A stretch of DNA of 64,000 nt from Sorex araneus (taxonomy: Eukaryota > Chordata > Mammalia > Eulipotyphla > Soricidae). A program made the translations under genes and the position numbers. Under the pieces are notes generated by a model. The model was given only the letters and a program-made list of their open reading frames with translations, was not told where the DNA came from and did not search any database. The DNA lies in assembly GCF_027595985.1 (NCBI RefSeq), contig NC_073303.1:22121102-22185101 (forward strand), given 5' to 3'. Shown here in pieces: positions 1 through 9,329 of the stretch; the first letter of the stretch is position 1, and each line of letters opens with the position of its first letter.

Positions 1-387
1 AAATCAGAACAACAATGAAATATCACCATACACCAATAGAGACTGGCACACATCAAAAAGAGTAAGAACAACCAGTGCTGGTGTGGATGTGGGGAGAAAG
101 GGACTCTCATTGTTGGTGGAAATACTGACCAGTCCAACCTAGTTTGGGAAACAAAAAAACCTAAAAATTGAGCTTCCATATAATCCAGCAGTAACACTGC
201 TGGGAATATACACATAGCAGAAATGTGTGCTGTATGCTCATTGAAGCACTGTTCACAATAGCCAGAACCTGGAAACAAACTGAGTGCCCAAGAACAGAGG
301 ACTGGTTAAAGAAACTATGGTACATCTACACAGTGGAACGCTACACAGCTATTAGGGGAAAAAATAAAGTCAAGAAATTTGCTTATA
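1..387 (+). mobile_element. L1 ORF2 C-terminal fragment (host of nested insertions)
   Basis: Decayed LINE-1. The three frames read as the C-terminal end of L1 ORF2, including a stretch like WKQTECPRTEDWLKKLWYIY followed by TVERYTAIRGKNKVK. The 5' part lies outside the window. The reading is cut at 387 by another L1 3' end and resumes at about 786, where the peptide KWMDVESIMLSE and the L1 3' UTR follow. It is not a functional gene: frameshifts and stops are present. Confidence 0.85.
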
Positions 388-785
388 CTAGCTTCACACG
401 CTGGGGGAAAGTCATCCCAGATAGAGAAGGGAGCACCAAGTAAAATGTGTTTAGAAATCCCGAGCGGGGAAGGAGATTCACGCTGAAAGTAGACTAGAGA
501 GAGACTGAACATGATGACCACTCAATACCCCTATTGCAAACCACAACACCCAAAAGGAGAGAGAGAACAAATTGGAATGCTCTGCCACAGAGGCAGAGCA
601 GGGGGGGCGGTGGGATCGGGTTGGGGGGGAGGGATACTGGGTTCATAAGTGGTGGAGAATGGACACTGGTGGAGGGATGGGCTCTCGAACATTGCATGAG
701 GGAAAAACAAGCACGAAAATGTGTGAATCTGTAACTGTACCCTCACTGAGACTCACCAATTAAAAATAAATAAATTATAAAAAAA
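388..785 (+). mobile_element. 5'-truncated L1 3' end inserted in an older L1
   Basis: Insertion bounded by the 13-bp direct repeat AAATTTGCTTATA at 375-387 and 786-798, ending in an A-rich tail. It carries a shrew L1 3' UTR variant with 'ctgtaactgtaccctcac' near its end and a G-rich block at about 600-640. The same subfamily recurs at 15643-16158. The precise TSD shows L1-into-L1 insertion. Confidence 0.85.
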
Positions 786-1108
786 AAATTTGCTTATAAA
801 TGGATGGATGTGGAGAGTATCATGCTAAGTGAAATAATTCAGAAGGAAAGGAGCAGACATAGACTGATTGTACTCATTTGTGGGATATTTTAAAAACATG
901 GATGAGGTTAACACACAAGAACAGTAGAAACAAGGGCCAGGATGAATGATGCATGCTTCGAAGCCTGCCTCAAGGGTGGGGGGTGGGGGGAGGAGAGGAC
1001 AGTTGGGAGAAGGGACCAATTATGGGACCAAGATGGAGAAGGGACCATTGATGACACTGATGGTTGGAAGGGATTGCTCTGATGGGAGATGTGTGCTGAA
1101 AGTGGGTA

Positions 1109-1195
1109 GCACTGTATCACTGTCATCCCGTTGTTCATTGATTTGCTCAAGCGGGTACCAGTAACATCTCCATTGTGAGACTTATTATTACTGTT
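1109..1195 (-). mobile_element. Type B (RTE-tailed) SINE 3' fragment
   Basis: Reverse complement of the type B tail: reads 'atcactgtcatcccgttgtt' followed by the segment complementary to 'ctcgagcaaatcgatgagca'. Only the tail is present (5'-truncated), embedded in L1 3' UTR sequence. Confidence 0.7.
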
Positions 1196-1230
1196 AAAGG
1201 ACCAAAATGATGACATCTCAGTATCTGAGC

Positions 1231-1407
1231 TTTTTTTTTTTTGCTTTTTGGGGTCGCACCCAGCGATGCTCAGGGGTTACTCTGGCTCTGCACTCAGGAA
1301 TTACTCCCAGCAGTGCTGGGGTGGCCATATGGGATGCTGGGGATCGAACCCTGGGTTGGCCGTGTGCAAGGCAAATGCCCTACCCACTGTACTATCGCTC
1401 CAACCCC
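1231..1407 (-). mobile_element. Type A (SOR-like) tRNA-derived SINE
   Basis: Full-length minus-strand copy from poly-T to the head sequence (complement of 'ggttggagcgatag'). Flanked by the TSD CTCAGTATCTG, left copy just before 1231 and right copy starting at about 1411. Inserted in the L1 3' UTR. Confidence 0.9.
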
Positions 1408-1449
1408 ACCTCTCAGTATCTGTATTGCAAACCATAATGCCCCAAAGGA

Positions 1450-1533
1450 GAGGGTGAAAGACAGAGACAGAGATAGAGACAGAGACAAAGAGACAGAGAC
1501 AGAGAGACAGAGACAGACAGAGAGAGAGAAGAA
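1450..1533 (+). repeat. (GACAGA)n purine-rich tract in L1 3' UTR
   Basis: Alternating GAGACA/GATAGA units. It sits at the position where other L1 3' UTR copies in this window carry (GA)n or (GGGA)n. Confidence 0.85.
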
Positions 1534-1699
1534 AAGTGCCTGCCATAAAAGCAGGCAGTGGGGGGGGGGGCATGGCAGGAGGGATATACAGGTGGTGGGA
1601 AATGTACACTGGTAGAGGGATGAGTGTTGGAACATTGTGTGACTAAAACCCATCACAAAAGCTTTGTAACTGTATCTCACAGTGATTCAACAAAAGTAA

Positions 1700-2415
1700 T
1701 AATTTTTTTTAAAAAAAGAATAATTGTATTTTCCAGTTTCACAGGACACTTGACACTGATGTTGCTTTTTTGGGCAAAGGCCACATGGAACTGCCAGGGT
1801 AGAAGGGCCTTTCTTATGCCAGGACAGCCGGCAGTCTTGGCACAGAGCTCTGGGAAAAGGACCGGTGCCCTCTTCCCTTCCCCCACTCCTCAGATGCTGA
1901 AAAGGTTCCTAGATGAGATTTTTACATTTAATACACGTTCACTGTCTGGGACCCAGAGTGCTTCTTCACTCTCAATGCTCTCCTTTGATGAGAAACTACC
2001 CAAAATGTCATGTTATCAAGATAAAACAGCATCAGATCTGAAAGAAGATGTGTTTGCCAGGTTCCCGGATCATATAATTACATGGTGATGTCCACCTGGA
2101 TTATATTCTCAAGGTACAATAATTATTCCAGACTGCAGGTAGTTCTTTAATTTTGAAATAAAAGGTGCACAAACATCCCTGGAGTCTAGTAGAAATGTCC
2201 ACTGATTACTGGAAAGAAAAGCACAAGCAAAGAATAATCTAGTTTTCATTTGCACTTTAAACTGACTTGATTCCAATAATATAGAATATCTGGGGTTTCA
2301 TTTCACATCTTGATTTGTGTGTGATTGGCACCTCTTTTAACACCAATATCCCAGCTCCTGCCCCCCCCAAAAAAAAAAACCCCTCTGCTCCTTCTTCCCT
2401 CTACACTTTTCCCTC
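1700..2415. other. Unassigned intergenic stretch
   Basis: No gene or recognisable repeat seen. An open frame of 154 codons starting at 1624 begins inside the L1 3' UTR, shows no recognisable domain, and is taken as chance. Confidence 0.5.
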
Positions 2416-2419
2416 TGGT

Positions 2420-3060
2420 GGCCACTGGTAATCCATCTTTCACACAGCAGTGAAACTGAAACCATACGGAATTTGGCTTTAGTTTCCTTATTCATTTCAC
2501 TTACATAATCACCTTGAGTTCCATCCATTTTGCCCCCACATGTATGCTTCCGTCTTTTTTAATGTCAGAGAAATATTCCATCAAGTATCTGCATCTTAGC
2601 TTCTTTTTTTTCCTTTTTGGGTCACACCAGGTGTTGATCAGGGTTTACTCCTGGCTCTGTGCTCAGGAATTACTCCTGGCAGTGCTTGGGGAACCAAATG
2701 AGATGCAGGGGATCGAACCCAGGTCCTCAATCTGGAAGGCAAACACCCCCCTCGCTGTACTATTGCTCTGGTCCCCTACCTTAGCTTCTTTATCTATCTT
2801 CATTTATGCAGATCCCATGAATAATGCAACTATGAACACAGGGTTGCAAGCATCCTTTGAAATCTGTGTTTCTCTGCCTTTCAAACAAAAGCCAGGAGGG
2901 CGATTCCTGGATCCAAGAACCCTCCACGCCATGTCCGTGCAGCTATAGCAGCTCACATTCCCACCAAAAGGGTTCCCAGGCTCCTTTTCCACATCCTTGC
3001 CAGCTCTGATTGTTGCTGATAATTTTATATAGGCTGTAATCTATTATTTTCCCATCATAT
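2420..3060 (-). mobile_element. Antisense L1 fragment with nested SINE
   Basis: Resembles the reverse complement of an old L1 3' region ('aaatattccatcaagtatct', 'ttccacatccttgccagctc' are typical antisense L1 landmarks). A type A SINE splits it at 2604-2776. Confidence 0.65.
2604..2776 (-). mobile_element. Type A (SOR-like) SINE
   Basis: Minus-strand copy nested in the antisense L1. TSD CTTAGCTTCTT on both sides (left about 2595-2605, right about 2780-2790). Confidence 0.85.
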
Positions 3061-3162
3061 TAGAAGCCATCAAACCCACTAAGCATACAAGCCTCTAAAC
3101 GAACTAGAACCATGTCACTAATGATAGAAGTGGTAATAACATCATGCAAAAACAAGTTTTAG

Positions 3163-3191
<29 letters not shown>
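3163..3191 (+). repeat. (AC)n microsatellite
   Basis: Pure dinucleotide run of about 14 units, followed by a short (AG)n stretch to about 3218. Confidence 0.95.
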
Positions 3192-3194
<3 letters not shown>

Positions 3195-3310
3195 AAAGAG
3201 AGAGAGAGACAGAGACTGAGAAACAAAGACAATTTCATTTACCACTCACACAAATTACCTCAAAATGTATTACAGGTTAAAATATAAGAATAGAGATCGG
3301 AAGGCAGAGA

Positions 3311-3590
3311 AATAGAATAGGGGGTGGGTTAAAGTACTTGCCTTGTGCACTGCTGGCCCAAATTTGATCCCTGGCACCATATATGCTCCCACAACACTGC
3401 CAGGATTGACTTTATTTTTGCTATTGTTGGGTCACACCTGGCGATGCGCAGGGTTTACTCCTGGTTCATGCACTCAGGAATCAGTGCCCTACCCACTGTG
3501 CTATCGCTCTAGCCCCCAGGATTGACTTTTGAGTATAGCGCCAAGAGTAAGCACTGAGCATGACCCTGCCACATGTGACCCAAAGCCCTC
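3311..3590 (+). mobile_element. Old tRNA-SINE (type A relative) split by a younger SINE
   Basis: Diverged plus-strand copy: a head like 'ttaaagtacttgccttgtgc', then 'ttgatccctggcaccat', and after the interruption 'gagtaagcactgagcatgac'. Split at 3411-3516 by a minus-strand copy. Confidence 0.65.
3411..3516 (-). mobile_element. Internally deleted type A SINE nested in an older SINE
   Basis: Minus-strand copy lacking the central segment, including the B box region: it jumps from 'caggaatcag' straight to 'tgccctacccactgtg'. The TSD CAGGATTGACTTT flanks it (left from 3401, right from 3517). Confidence 0.85.
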
Positions 3591-3737
3591 CACCCACCAA
3601 ATTTTTTCCTTAAGACTTCAAACCATGAAATTCCTAGAAAGAAAGCACAAGAATAAAGCTCCTTTATATAAATTTAGTTTTTAAAAAATGGATATAAGCC
3701 TTAAAACACAAAGAATCAATCAAAAATAACTGAGACT

Positions 3738-3908
3738 TGGGGACTGGAGCGATATAGCACAGCGGGTAGGGTGTTTGCCTTGCACACAGCCGACCCGGGT
3801 TCAAATCCCAGCATCCCATATGGTCCCCTGAGCACCGCCAGGGGTAATTCCTGAGTGAAGATCCAGGAGTAACTCCTGTGCAAGGCCAAGTGTGACCCAA
3901 AAAGCAAA
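3738..3908 (+). mobile_element. Type A (SOR-like) SINE
   Basis: Plus-strand copy with A and B boxes ('gggttcaaatccc') and the GTGTGACCCAAAAAGC body end. It runs into a (TAA)n tail that became a microsatellite. Confidence 0.9.

Positions 3909-3910
<2 letters not shown>

Positions 3911-3941
<31 letters not shown>
3911..3941 (+). repeat. (TAA)n microsatellite at a SINE tail
   Basis: About ten TAA units directly after the A-rich tail of the preceding SINE. Likely born from that tail. Confidence 0.9.
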
Positions 3942-3984
3942 TGGAACCACACCGAACTGAACAACTTTTCTTATTGCAAAAAAA

Positions 3985-4495
3985 TTAAGTTGGAAAAGTA
4001 GAAAGACACCCTAGCTGGGAAAAAAATCAAAAAGCATATATCTGACAAGGGGTTAGTATCCAAAGAACTAAAAAACTCATGCAGCTCAATTGAAAAATAA
4101 CAATAAACCCAAACAATCCAATTGGAAAATGGAAAAGGCTCATTAAAGGTAATTTTTACAACTGATTAAATGCTACATGATTAAATGCTCAATGTTATTG
4201 ATCAGGGAGATGAAAATTAAAGCCATTAAAAGATATCGCTTCATGCCGGTTAGAACAGTCATCATCCAAATGACAAGAGGAGCTAGGGTGGGAGTCAGAA
4301 GCAGAGGACATGCCTGCATTTATGAGGCCCTGGGTTTGATTCCTGGCATCCCCAACCCCACATACAAACCTAAGACAAGAAGTTACAAATGCTCACGTGG
4401 ATTGAGGGAAAGGGAGGCATTGTGCACTGTTCATGGGAGTGTAAGTGGGTACAGCTAGGATGGAAAACAGTCATATGGAATGGAGGAGACTCGGA
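3985..4495 (+). mobile_element. Old L1 ORF2 fragment
   Basis: Translated pieces match the C-terminal region of mammalian L1 ORF2 (LIREMKIKAIKRYRFMPVRT at about 4195-4255, then GGIVHCSWECKWVQLGWKT at about 4412-4470). Interrupted at about 4285-4375 by an old SINE-like piece. Non-functional. Confidence 0.75.
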
Positions 4496-4528
4496 CTTAG
4501 ACAACAAAGGAGAAAAAGGAGCCTTTGA

Positions 4529-4700
4529 GGCCAGAGAGAGAACAAGAGGTAAGGAACTCACCTTGCACACAGCTGACCCTGCTACAACCCCCAGAACCAC
4601 ACATGTTCCCCTGTTCACCACCAGGAGTGATCCCTGAACAACACAGAGCCAGGAGTAAGCCCTGAGCATAGCCAGGTGTGGCCCCCAAACAAAACAAACA
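4529..4700 (+). mobile_element. Diverged type A-related SINE
   Basis: Old copy: 'ccttgcacacagctgaccct', 'caccaggagtgatccctg' and 'gagccaggagtaagccctga' in order, ending 'gtgtggcccccaaacaaaac'. No clear TSD. Confidence 0.65.
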
Positions 4701-4854
4701 AAAACCAGAAGCAGCCCAGGGACAGCTCAAAGTTAGTGCTCCTATCTTCCAGACATTATGGTCAATAGTGCTGCAAGTCTCCTCCCGGGCACTACCCGAG
4801 TGAGATGCCAGCAGCACTGCTGTTTGGGATTCCCACAACAAAGTGTGATCTCTT

Positions 4855-5029
4855 GGGGCTGGAGCGATAGCACAGTGGGTAGGGTGTCTGCCTTGCACTC
4901 GACCAACCCGGGTTTGATTCCCCGCATCCCGTATGGTCCCCTGAGCACCGCCAGGAGTAATTCCTGAGTGCAGAGCCAGGAGTAACCCCTGTGCATCGCC
5001 AGGTGTGACCCAAAAAGCAAAACAAATGT
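4855..5029 (+). mobile_element. Type A SINE at left edge of a duplicated segment
   Basis: Full copy flanked by an imperfect TSD (GTGTGATCTCT). Its 3' half is continuous with the 5030-5370 segment that is repeated near 8942-9290. Confidence 0.85.
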
Positions 5030-5370
5030 TTTAAATGTGTGATCTCTGGGGTAGCCCCAACAGAGCTGAGCAAGCACCACAGCTAAGCGTCTGAGCCTGA
5101 GACTAAGAGTGTGGAATCCCTAGCAAGCACCATCACACACACACAAAATGTAGTGTGTGAACACCCCAACTAGAAGTATATATGCCCTAGGAAGAACCGT
5201 AAGGAAAACAGTAAAAAAAAAAAAAACAGTAAAAATGTGTGGGAGGACCACAACCTTTTGCACTTTTTTATTTTTATGTTTTCTATTTGTTTAAAGTTCA
5301 CAATAATTTATTACATTCAATATTCCAACACCAGTCCTACCACCATTATTTTGAATTTTCTCACTTTGCA
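5030..5370 (+). repeat. Duplicated segment, copy 1
   Basis: About 345 bp nearly identical, in the same orientation, to 8942-9290, offset about 3920 bp. Differences are a few substitutions and the length of a short (AC)n run. The right half resembles antisense L1 3' UTR ('attccaacaccagtcctacc'). Confidence 0.85.
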
Positions 5371-5550
5371 CTTTTTTTTTTCTTTTTGCTTTTTGGGTCA
5401 CACCCAGCAATGCTCAGGGGTTACTCCTGGCTTTGCACTCAGGAATTACTCCTGGCGGTGCTTGGGGGACCATAAGGGATGCCAGGGATCGAACCCGGGC
5501 CAGCCGCATGCAAGGCAAACGCCCTACCCTCTGTGCTATCGATCTGGCCC
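5371..5550 (-). mobile_element. Type A (SOR-like) SINE
   Basis: Minus-strand full copy with TSD ACTTTGC. It sits exactly at the right end of duplicate copy 1 and is absent at the equivalent point of copy 2, so it arrived after the duplication or at its breakpoint. Confidence 0.85.
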
Positions 5551-5679
5551 ACTTTGCCCTTTTTTTAATGCGTAAGCTCTGCCCCCAGTATTGTGTGATT
5601 CTGTCCCCCCGACCCCCGCCCAGTCACGACAGTAGCAATGAAAGGGAAGTGGAGAATATAAAGCAATCACTGTACACTA

Positions 5680-5880
5680 TATCACTGTTGTCCCATTGTT
5701 CGTCGATTTGCTCGAGCGGGCGCCTATAACGTCTCCATTCGTCCCTGTCATGTGCTAGTGTATCCCGATGGCATATTGAGGGCTCTTTCAGGATCAGGGG
5801 AATGAGGACTGTTGCTGTTACTGTTTTTTTGCCATATCTAGTATGCCACGGGTAACTTGCCAGGCTCTGCCATGCGGTCT
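5680..5880 (-). mobile_element. RTE-tailed composite SINE (long form)
   Basis: Reverse strand carries the type B tail. Just before it is a stretch whose minus-strand translation reads DRDEWRRYRRPLEQIDEQ, close to the C-terminal end known for nematode-like RTE ORFs. The body then matches the long-form element at 34262-34930. Confidence 0.7.
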
Positions 5881-5898
5881 TGTGTGTGTGTGTGTGTA
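5880..5898 (+). repeat. (TG)n short repeat between two SINE copies
   Basis: About nine TG units separating the minus-strand composite from the plus-strand type B SINE. Confidence 0.85.
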
Positions 5899-5899
5899 T

Positions 5900-6151
5900 G
5901 GGCTGGAGCAATAGCACAGTGCTAGGGCATTTGCCTTGCACATAGCCAACCTGGGTTCGATTTCTCCTCCCCTCTCGGAGAGCTTGGCAAGCTACCGAGA
6001 GTATCTCGCCCGCACAGCAGAGCCTGGCAAGTTACCCGTGGCATACTCAATATGCCATAAACAGTAACAACAAGTCTCAAAAAAAAAATGGAGACATTAC
6101 TGGTGCCCACTCAAGCAAATCAATGAGCAATGGGATGACAGTGACAGTGAC
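5900..6151 (+). mobile_element. Type B (RTE-tailed) SINE
   Basis: Starts with the same tRNA-like head as type A (A box, B box 'gggttcgattt'), then switches to the type B body ('ctctcggagagcttggcaag') and ends 'gatgacagtgacagtga' without a long poly-A. It passes directly into a (GATA)n run. Confidence 0.9.
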
Positions 6152-6209
<58 letters not shown>

Positions 6210-6210
6210 C
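6152..6210 (+). repeat. (GATA)n microsatellite at type B tail
   Basis: About 14 GATA units continuing from the GACAGTGACGATA end of the SINE; the short-repeat tail of an RTE-type element is a plausible seed. Confidence 0.9.
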
Positions 6211-6340
6211 AGACACACAAATATATATGAGACCAATACTCAATGACAGTAGAAACAAGTGCCAAGAGGATTAGTCCATGGTTGGAAACCTACCTCAGAT
6301 GGTGGGGGAAAAGGTAGTTGGGATAGAGAATAAAGCAATA
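6211..6340 (+). mobile_element. L1 3' UTR fragment
   Basis: Matches the L1 3' UTR segment also seen at about 13920-14030: 'gagaccaatactcaatgaca', 'cagtagaaacaagtgccaag'. Short remnant. Confidence 0.55.
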
Positions 6341-6737
6341 ATTTACAAAATTAAAAACAGCACTGCCACATATGCTCTGTTGCAAATTGATAAAATTATC
6401 GAAATGCAAGAAACATCACTGTGATTCAGAGATCTAGACTATTTCCTAGAAAGAAAGAAGGAAACTAAATATAGTTACAATGTGAAAGGCCCAGAATTGA
6501 ATCATTATAATGTTTACTAGGACTCTTATGTGAAAGTGTCTTTAAGCTAGTGACTTAAAGCCACAGAAGTGATTGTGTGGTGAGGGTGCAGTAACTGCGT
6601 GGCACAACCAGAGAGGCGAACACTGTAGTGATCTTGCTACCTAAGCAAGCCACCACGCAAGATCTTTTAGAAAAATTAAACTATAGACGTGAATTCTTTC
6701 TCAGTCCTGGACGCTTCAAGTTCAAAGCTGAGGTGTG

Positions 6738-6920
6738 GGGGGCTGGAGCAATAGCACAGCGGGTAGGGCATTTGCCTTGCACGCAGCCGACCCGGGTTCG
6801 ATTCCCAACATCCCATATGGTCCCCTGAGCATCCCCCAGGGGTAATTCCTGAGTGCAGAGCCAGGTTAACCCCTTTGCATCGCTGGGTGTGACCCAAAAA
6901 GAAAAGAAACAAACAAACAG
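6738..6920 (+). mobile_element. Type A (SOR-like) SINE
   Basis: Full copy with TSD AAGCTGAGGTGTGGG on both sides (left ends about 6740, right begins about 6923). Confidence 0.9.
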
Positions 6921-6929
6921 AAAAAGCTG

Positions 6930-7440
6930 AGGTGTGGGAGGATTGGTTCTGTCTGAAGATGCTGAGAGCGTCTTTATGTCTCTCCCCTGATTTTTAGGGG
7001 TGCTGACAATCCTCTGTGCTCACTGGCTCTAGACACAGCTCTGGTCTCAATCTCTGTCTTCATGTGGTCTCCCCAACTTCCTTTCATTCACATCCTCTCA
7101 TGCTCTGCTTCTGCATCCCGGATCTGTGTCGCTCTCTTTCCAAAGATGTCCCTTACCGGGTCAGGGCTCACCGCAGTGCAGTATGAACTCATTTTAATTA
7201 ACTACATCTGCACCAAACCAGATCAGATATGAAGTTTCTGGGGAGAAATGGGTTTAGGGGAGCTACCGTTCAATCCTGTAGAAGGAGGCAATGGGGATAC
7301 ATGAAACTATCCCAAAATCCCAACTCATTTTATATGTGAATGAGCATTTCCATGTGCCTCAGCAATTCCATTCCTATGTGTAACCACAAAGTGAAAATAT
7401 ACCTATAAAACCAAGTTCCCAGAAGCGCACAGCAACATCG
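6930..7440. other. Unassigned intergenic stretch
   Basis: No gene, no open frame worth calling, and no recognised repeat. Part of 7300-7430 vaguely resembles L1 sequence ('tgtgcctcagcaattccatt'). Confidence 0.4.
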
Positions 7441-7712
7441 CAGCCTGATAGCCTAGTTCTCCCTCTTGGAGAACCTGGCAAGCTACTGAAAGTTTCCTAC
7501 CCACAAGGGAGAGCCTGGCAAACTCCCTGTGGCATATTCACCTGCCAAATACAGTAACAATGATGGGACTCATTCCCCTGACCCTGAAGAGCCTCTAATG
7601 CGGCACCATTGGGAAGGATGTGTAAAGAGAGGCTGCTAAAATCTCAGGGCTAGGATAAATTAAGATGTTACTGGGCCCACTCGAGCAAATCGTCAATCAA
7701 TGGGATGACAGA
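7441..7712 (+). mobile_element. RTE-tailed composite SINE (long form), first of two in tandem
   Basis: Long-form body with 'cattcccctgaccctgaaga' and 'gctgctaaaatctcagggct', then the RTE-like tail 'cactcgagcaaatcg...gggatgaca'. A second copy follows within 20 bp. Confidence 0.75.
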
Positions 7713-7730
7713 AAATACATACCTCTTGCA

Positions 7731-7978
7731 GAGCCCAGCAAGCTACGGAGAGTATCCCACCTGCATGGGCAGAGCCTGGCAAGCAACCCGTGGTGTATTC
7801 GGTATGCCAAAAACAGTAACGATAGGTCTCATTCCCCTGACCCTGAAAAAGCCTCCAATTGTTGGGAAAGATAAGTAAGAAGAGGCTGCTAAAATCTCAG
7901 AGCTGAGAGGAATAGAGATGTTACTAGTGCCCGCCCAAGTAAATTGACAAACAACGGGATAACAGTGATACAGTGATG
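7731..7978 (+). mobile_element. RTE-tailed composite SINE (long form), second copy
   Basis: Same body and tail as the preceding copy, ending 'aacagtgatacagtgat'. The two are diverged, so either independent insertions or an old tandem duplication. Confidence 0.75.
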
Positions 7979-7979
7979 T

Positions 7980-8773
7980 GAATGAGCAAGACCTCTGCCA
8001 GTGAAGTTATATAAAATACAGTGGCACTTTATCCATCGTTCCACTTGCCATGGTCTGTTACTCATGGGTACTTGCCTTCCCAAATGTTACATACAATAAA
8101 ATTTATTGAAAGACAGACCATGTTCCCACCACTTTTATGACTGCATGGTGTTATAATTGTTTTATTTTACTATTTGTTGTAAATCTCTTACTATGCCTGC
8201 AATATAGATTAAACTGTGTAATGGGTGCTTAAAAAACTACTACTCATGGACATCTATTGGAGGTCCATGCATTAGAAGAACTACTGTCTGATGTGCTATT
8301 AGACTAAACTATTTCCCCACAATTTGCATTAGCTACATTAACTCATGTTTGGTCTTAAATGAATGGCATCCACTTTCCCACACTTCACCTACCAAGAACC
8401 TGCTCCTGCCTCCCCATATACTCAAATCAATTTTCCAGGAAAAGAAATGAGTCATTGTGGATGTGATAGACACTCTATGCAGATAACAGCGATGAATGGA
8501 ATCTGAGTCCTGACCTCATGGATCTTGCATGGGCCCTGACCTCATGGAACTCTCATCCTATGGTATGATGGACTTGACATTATGAAGAGTGGACATGACA
8601 GTACTATTGATGAGTTCTATGATACTGTGTGTAGGAGACCCCTCCAAATCACTCTCCTATTCACAATTCATTAGGGAGATTCATAGAATGGACTCAGCTA
8701 TTGCTACAATTTATAACCAACGCAACCCCAAAGAGAAAAGGTACATGGAGCTTCATCAGATGAAACCAGACCC
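7980..8773. other. Unassigned intergenic stretch
   Basis: No gene or repeat recognised. A and T rich, without codon structure. Confidence 0.4.
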
Positions 8774-8941
8774 AGGGCCGGAGAAATAGGACAGCGGGTA
8801 GGGCATTTGCCTTGCATATGGCCTACCCAGGTTCGATCCCCGGCATTCCATATGGTCCCCCAAGCACCACCAGGTGTAATTCCTAAGTGCAGAGCCAGGA
8901 GTAACCCCTGTGCATCGCCGGGTGTGACCCAAAAAGCAAAA
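8774..8941 (+). mobile_element. Type A SINE at left edge of duplicate copy 2
   Basis: Full-length copy; its 5' half differs from the SINE at 4855 while its 3' end and downstream sequence match, so the duplication breakpoint lies inside the SINE. Confidence 0.8.
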
Positions 8942-9289
8942 CAAATGTTTTAAATGTGTGATCTCTGGGGTAGCCCCAACAGAGCTGAGCAAGCACCACA
9001 GCTAAGCGTCTGAGCCTGAGACTAAGGGTGTGGAATCCTTAGCAAGCACCACCACACACACACACACAAAATGTAGTGTGTGAACACCCCACCTAGAAGT
9101 ATATATGCCCTAGGAAGAACCATAAGGAAAACAGTAAAAAAACAGTAAGTAAAAAGGTGTGGGAGGACCACAACCTTTTGCACTTTTTTTATTTTTATGT
9201 TTTCTATTTGTTTAAAGTTCACAATAATTTATTACATTCGATATTCCAACACCAGTCCTACCACCATTATTTTGAATTTTCTCACTTTG

Positions 9290-9290
<1 letters not shown>
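8942..9290 (+). repeat. Duplicated segment, copy 2
   Basis: Nearly identical to 5022-5370. Its (AC)n run at about 9053-9068 is longer than in copy 1. It ends where a (GA)n run begins. Confidence 0.85.

Positions 9291-9325
<35 letters not shown>
9291..9325 (+). repeat. (GA)n microsatellite
   Basis: About 17 AG units immediately at the right edge of duplicate copy 2. Confidence 0.95.
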
Positions 9326-9327
<2 letters not shown>

Positions 9328-9329
9328 AG

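Larger units (their letters stand above)
786..1695 (+). mobile_element. Remainder of host L1: ORF2 end and 3' UTR
   Basis: Continues the L1 that starts at the window edge: the last ORF2 residues, then a 3' UTR with GGGGTGGGGGG-type blocks, a purine tract and the terminal motif 'ctgtaactgtatctcacagt' before an A/T-rich tail. It is interrupted by an RTE-type tail fragment (about 1109-1195) and a type A SINE (1231-1407). Confidence 0.8.

Noticed and set aside
1624..2088. 154-codon plus-strand frame
   Set aside because: Starts in an L1 3' UTR, has no recognised domain and no splice or promoter context.
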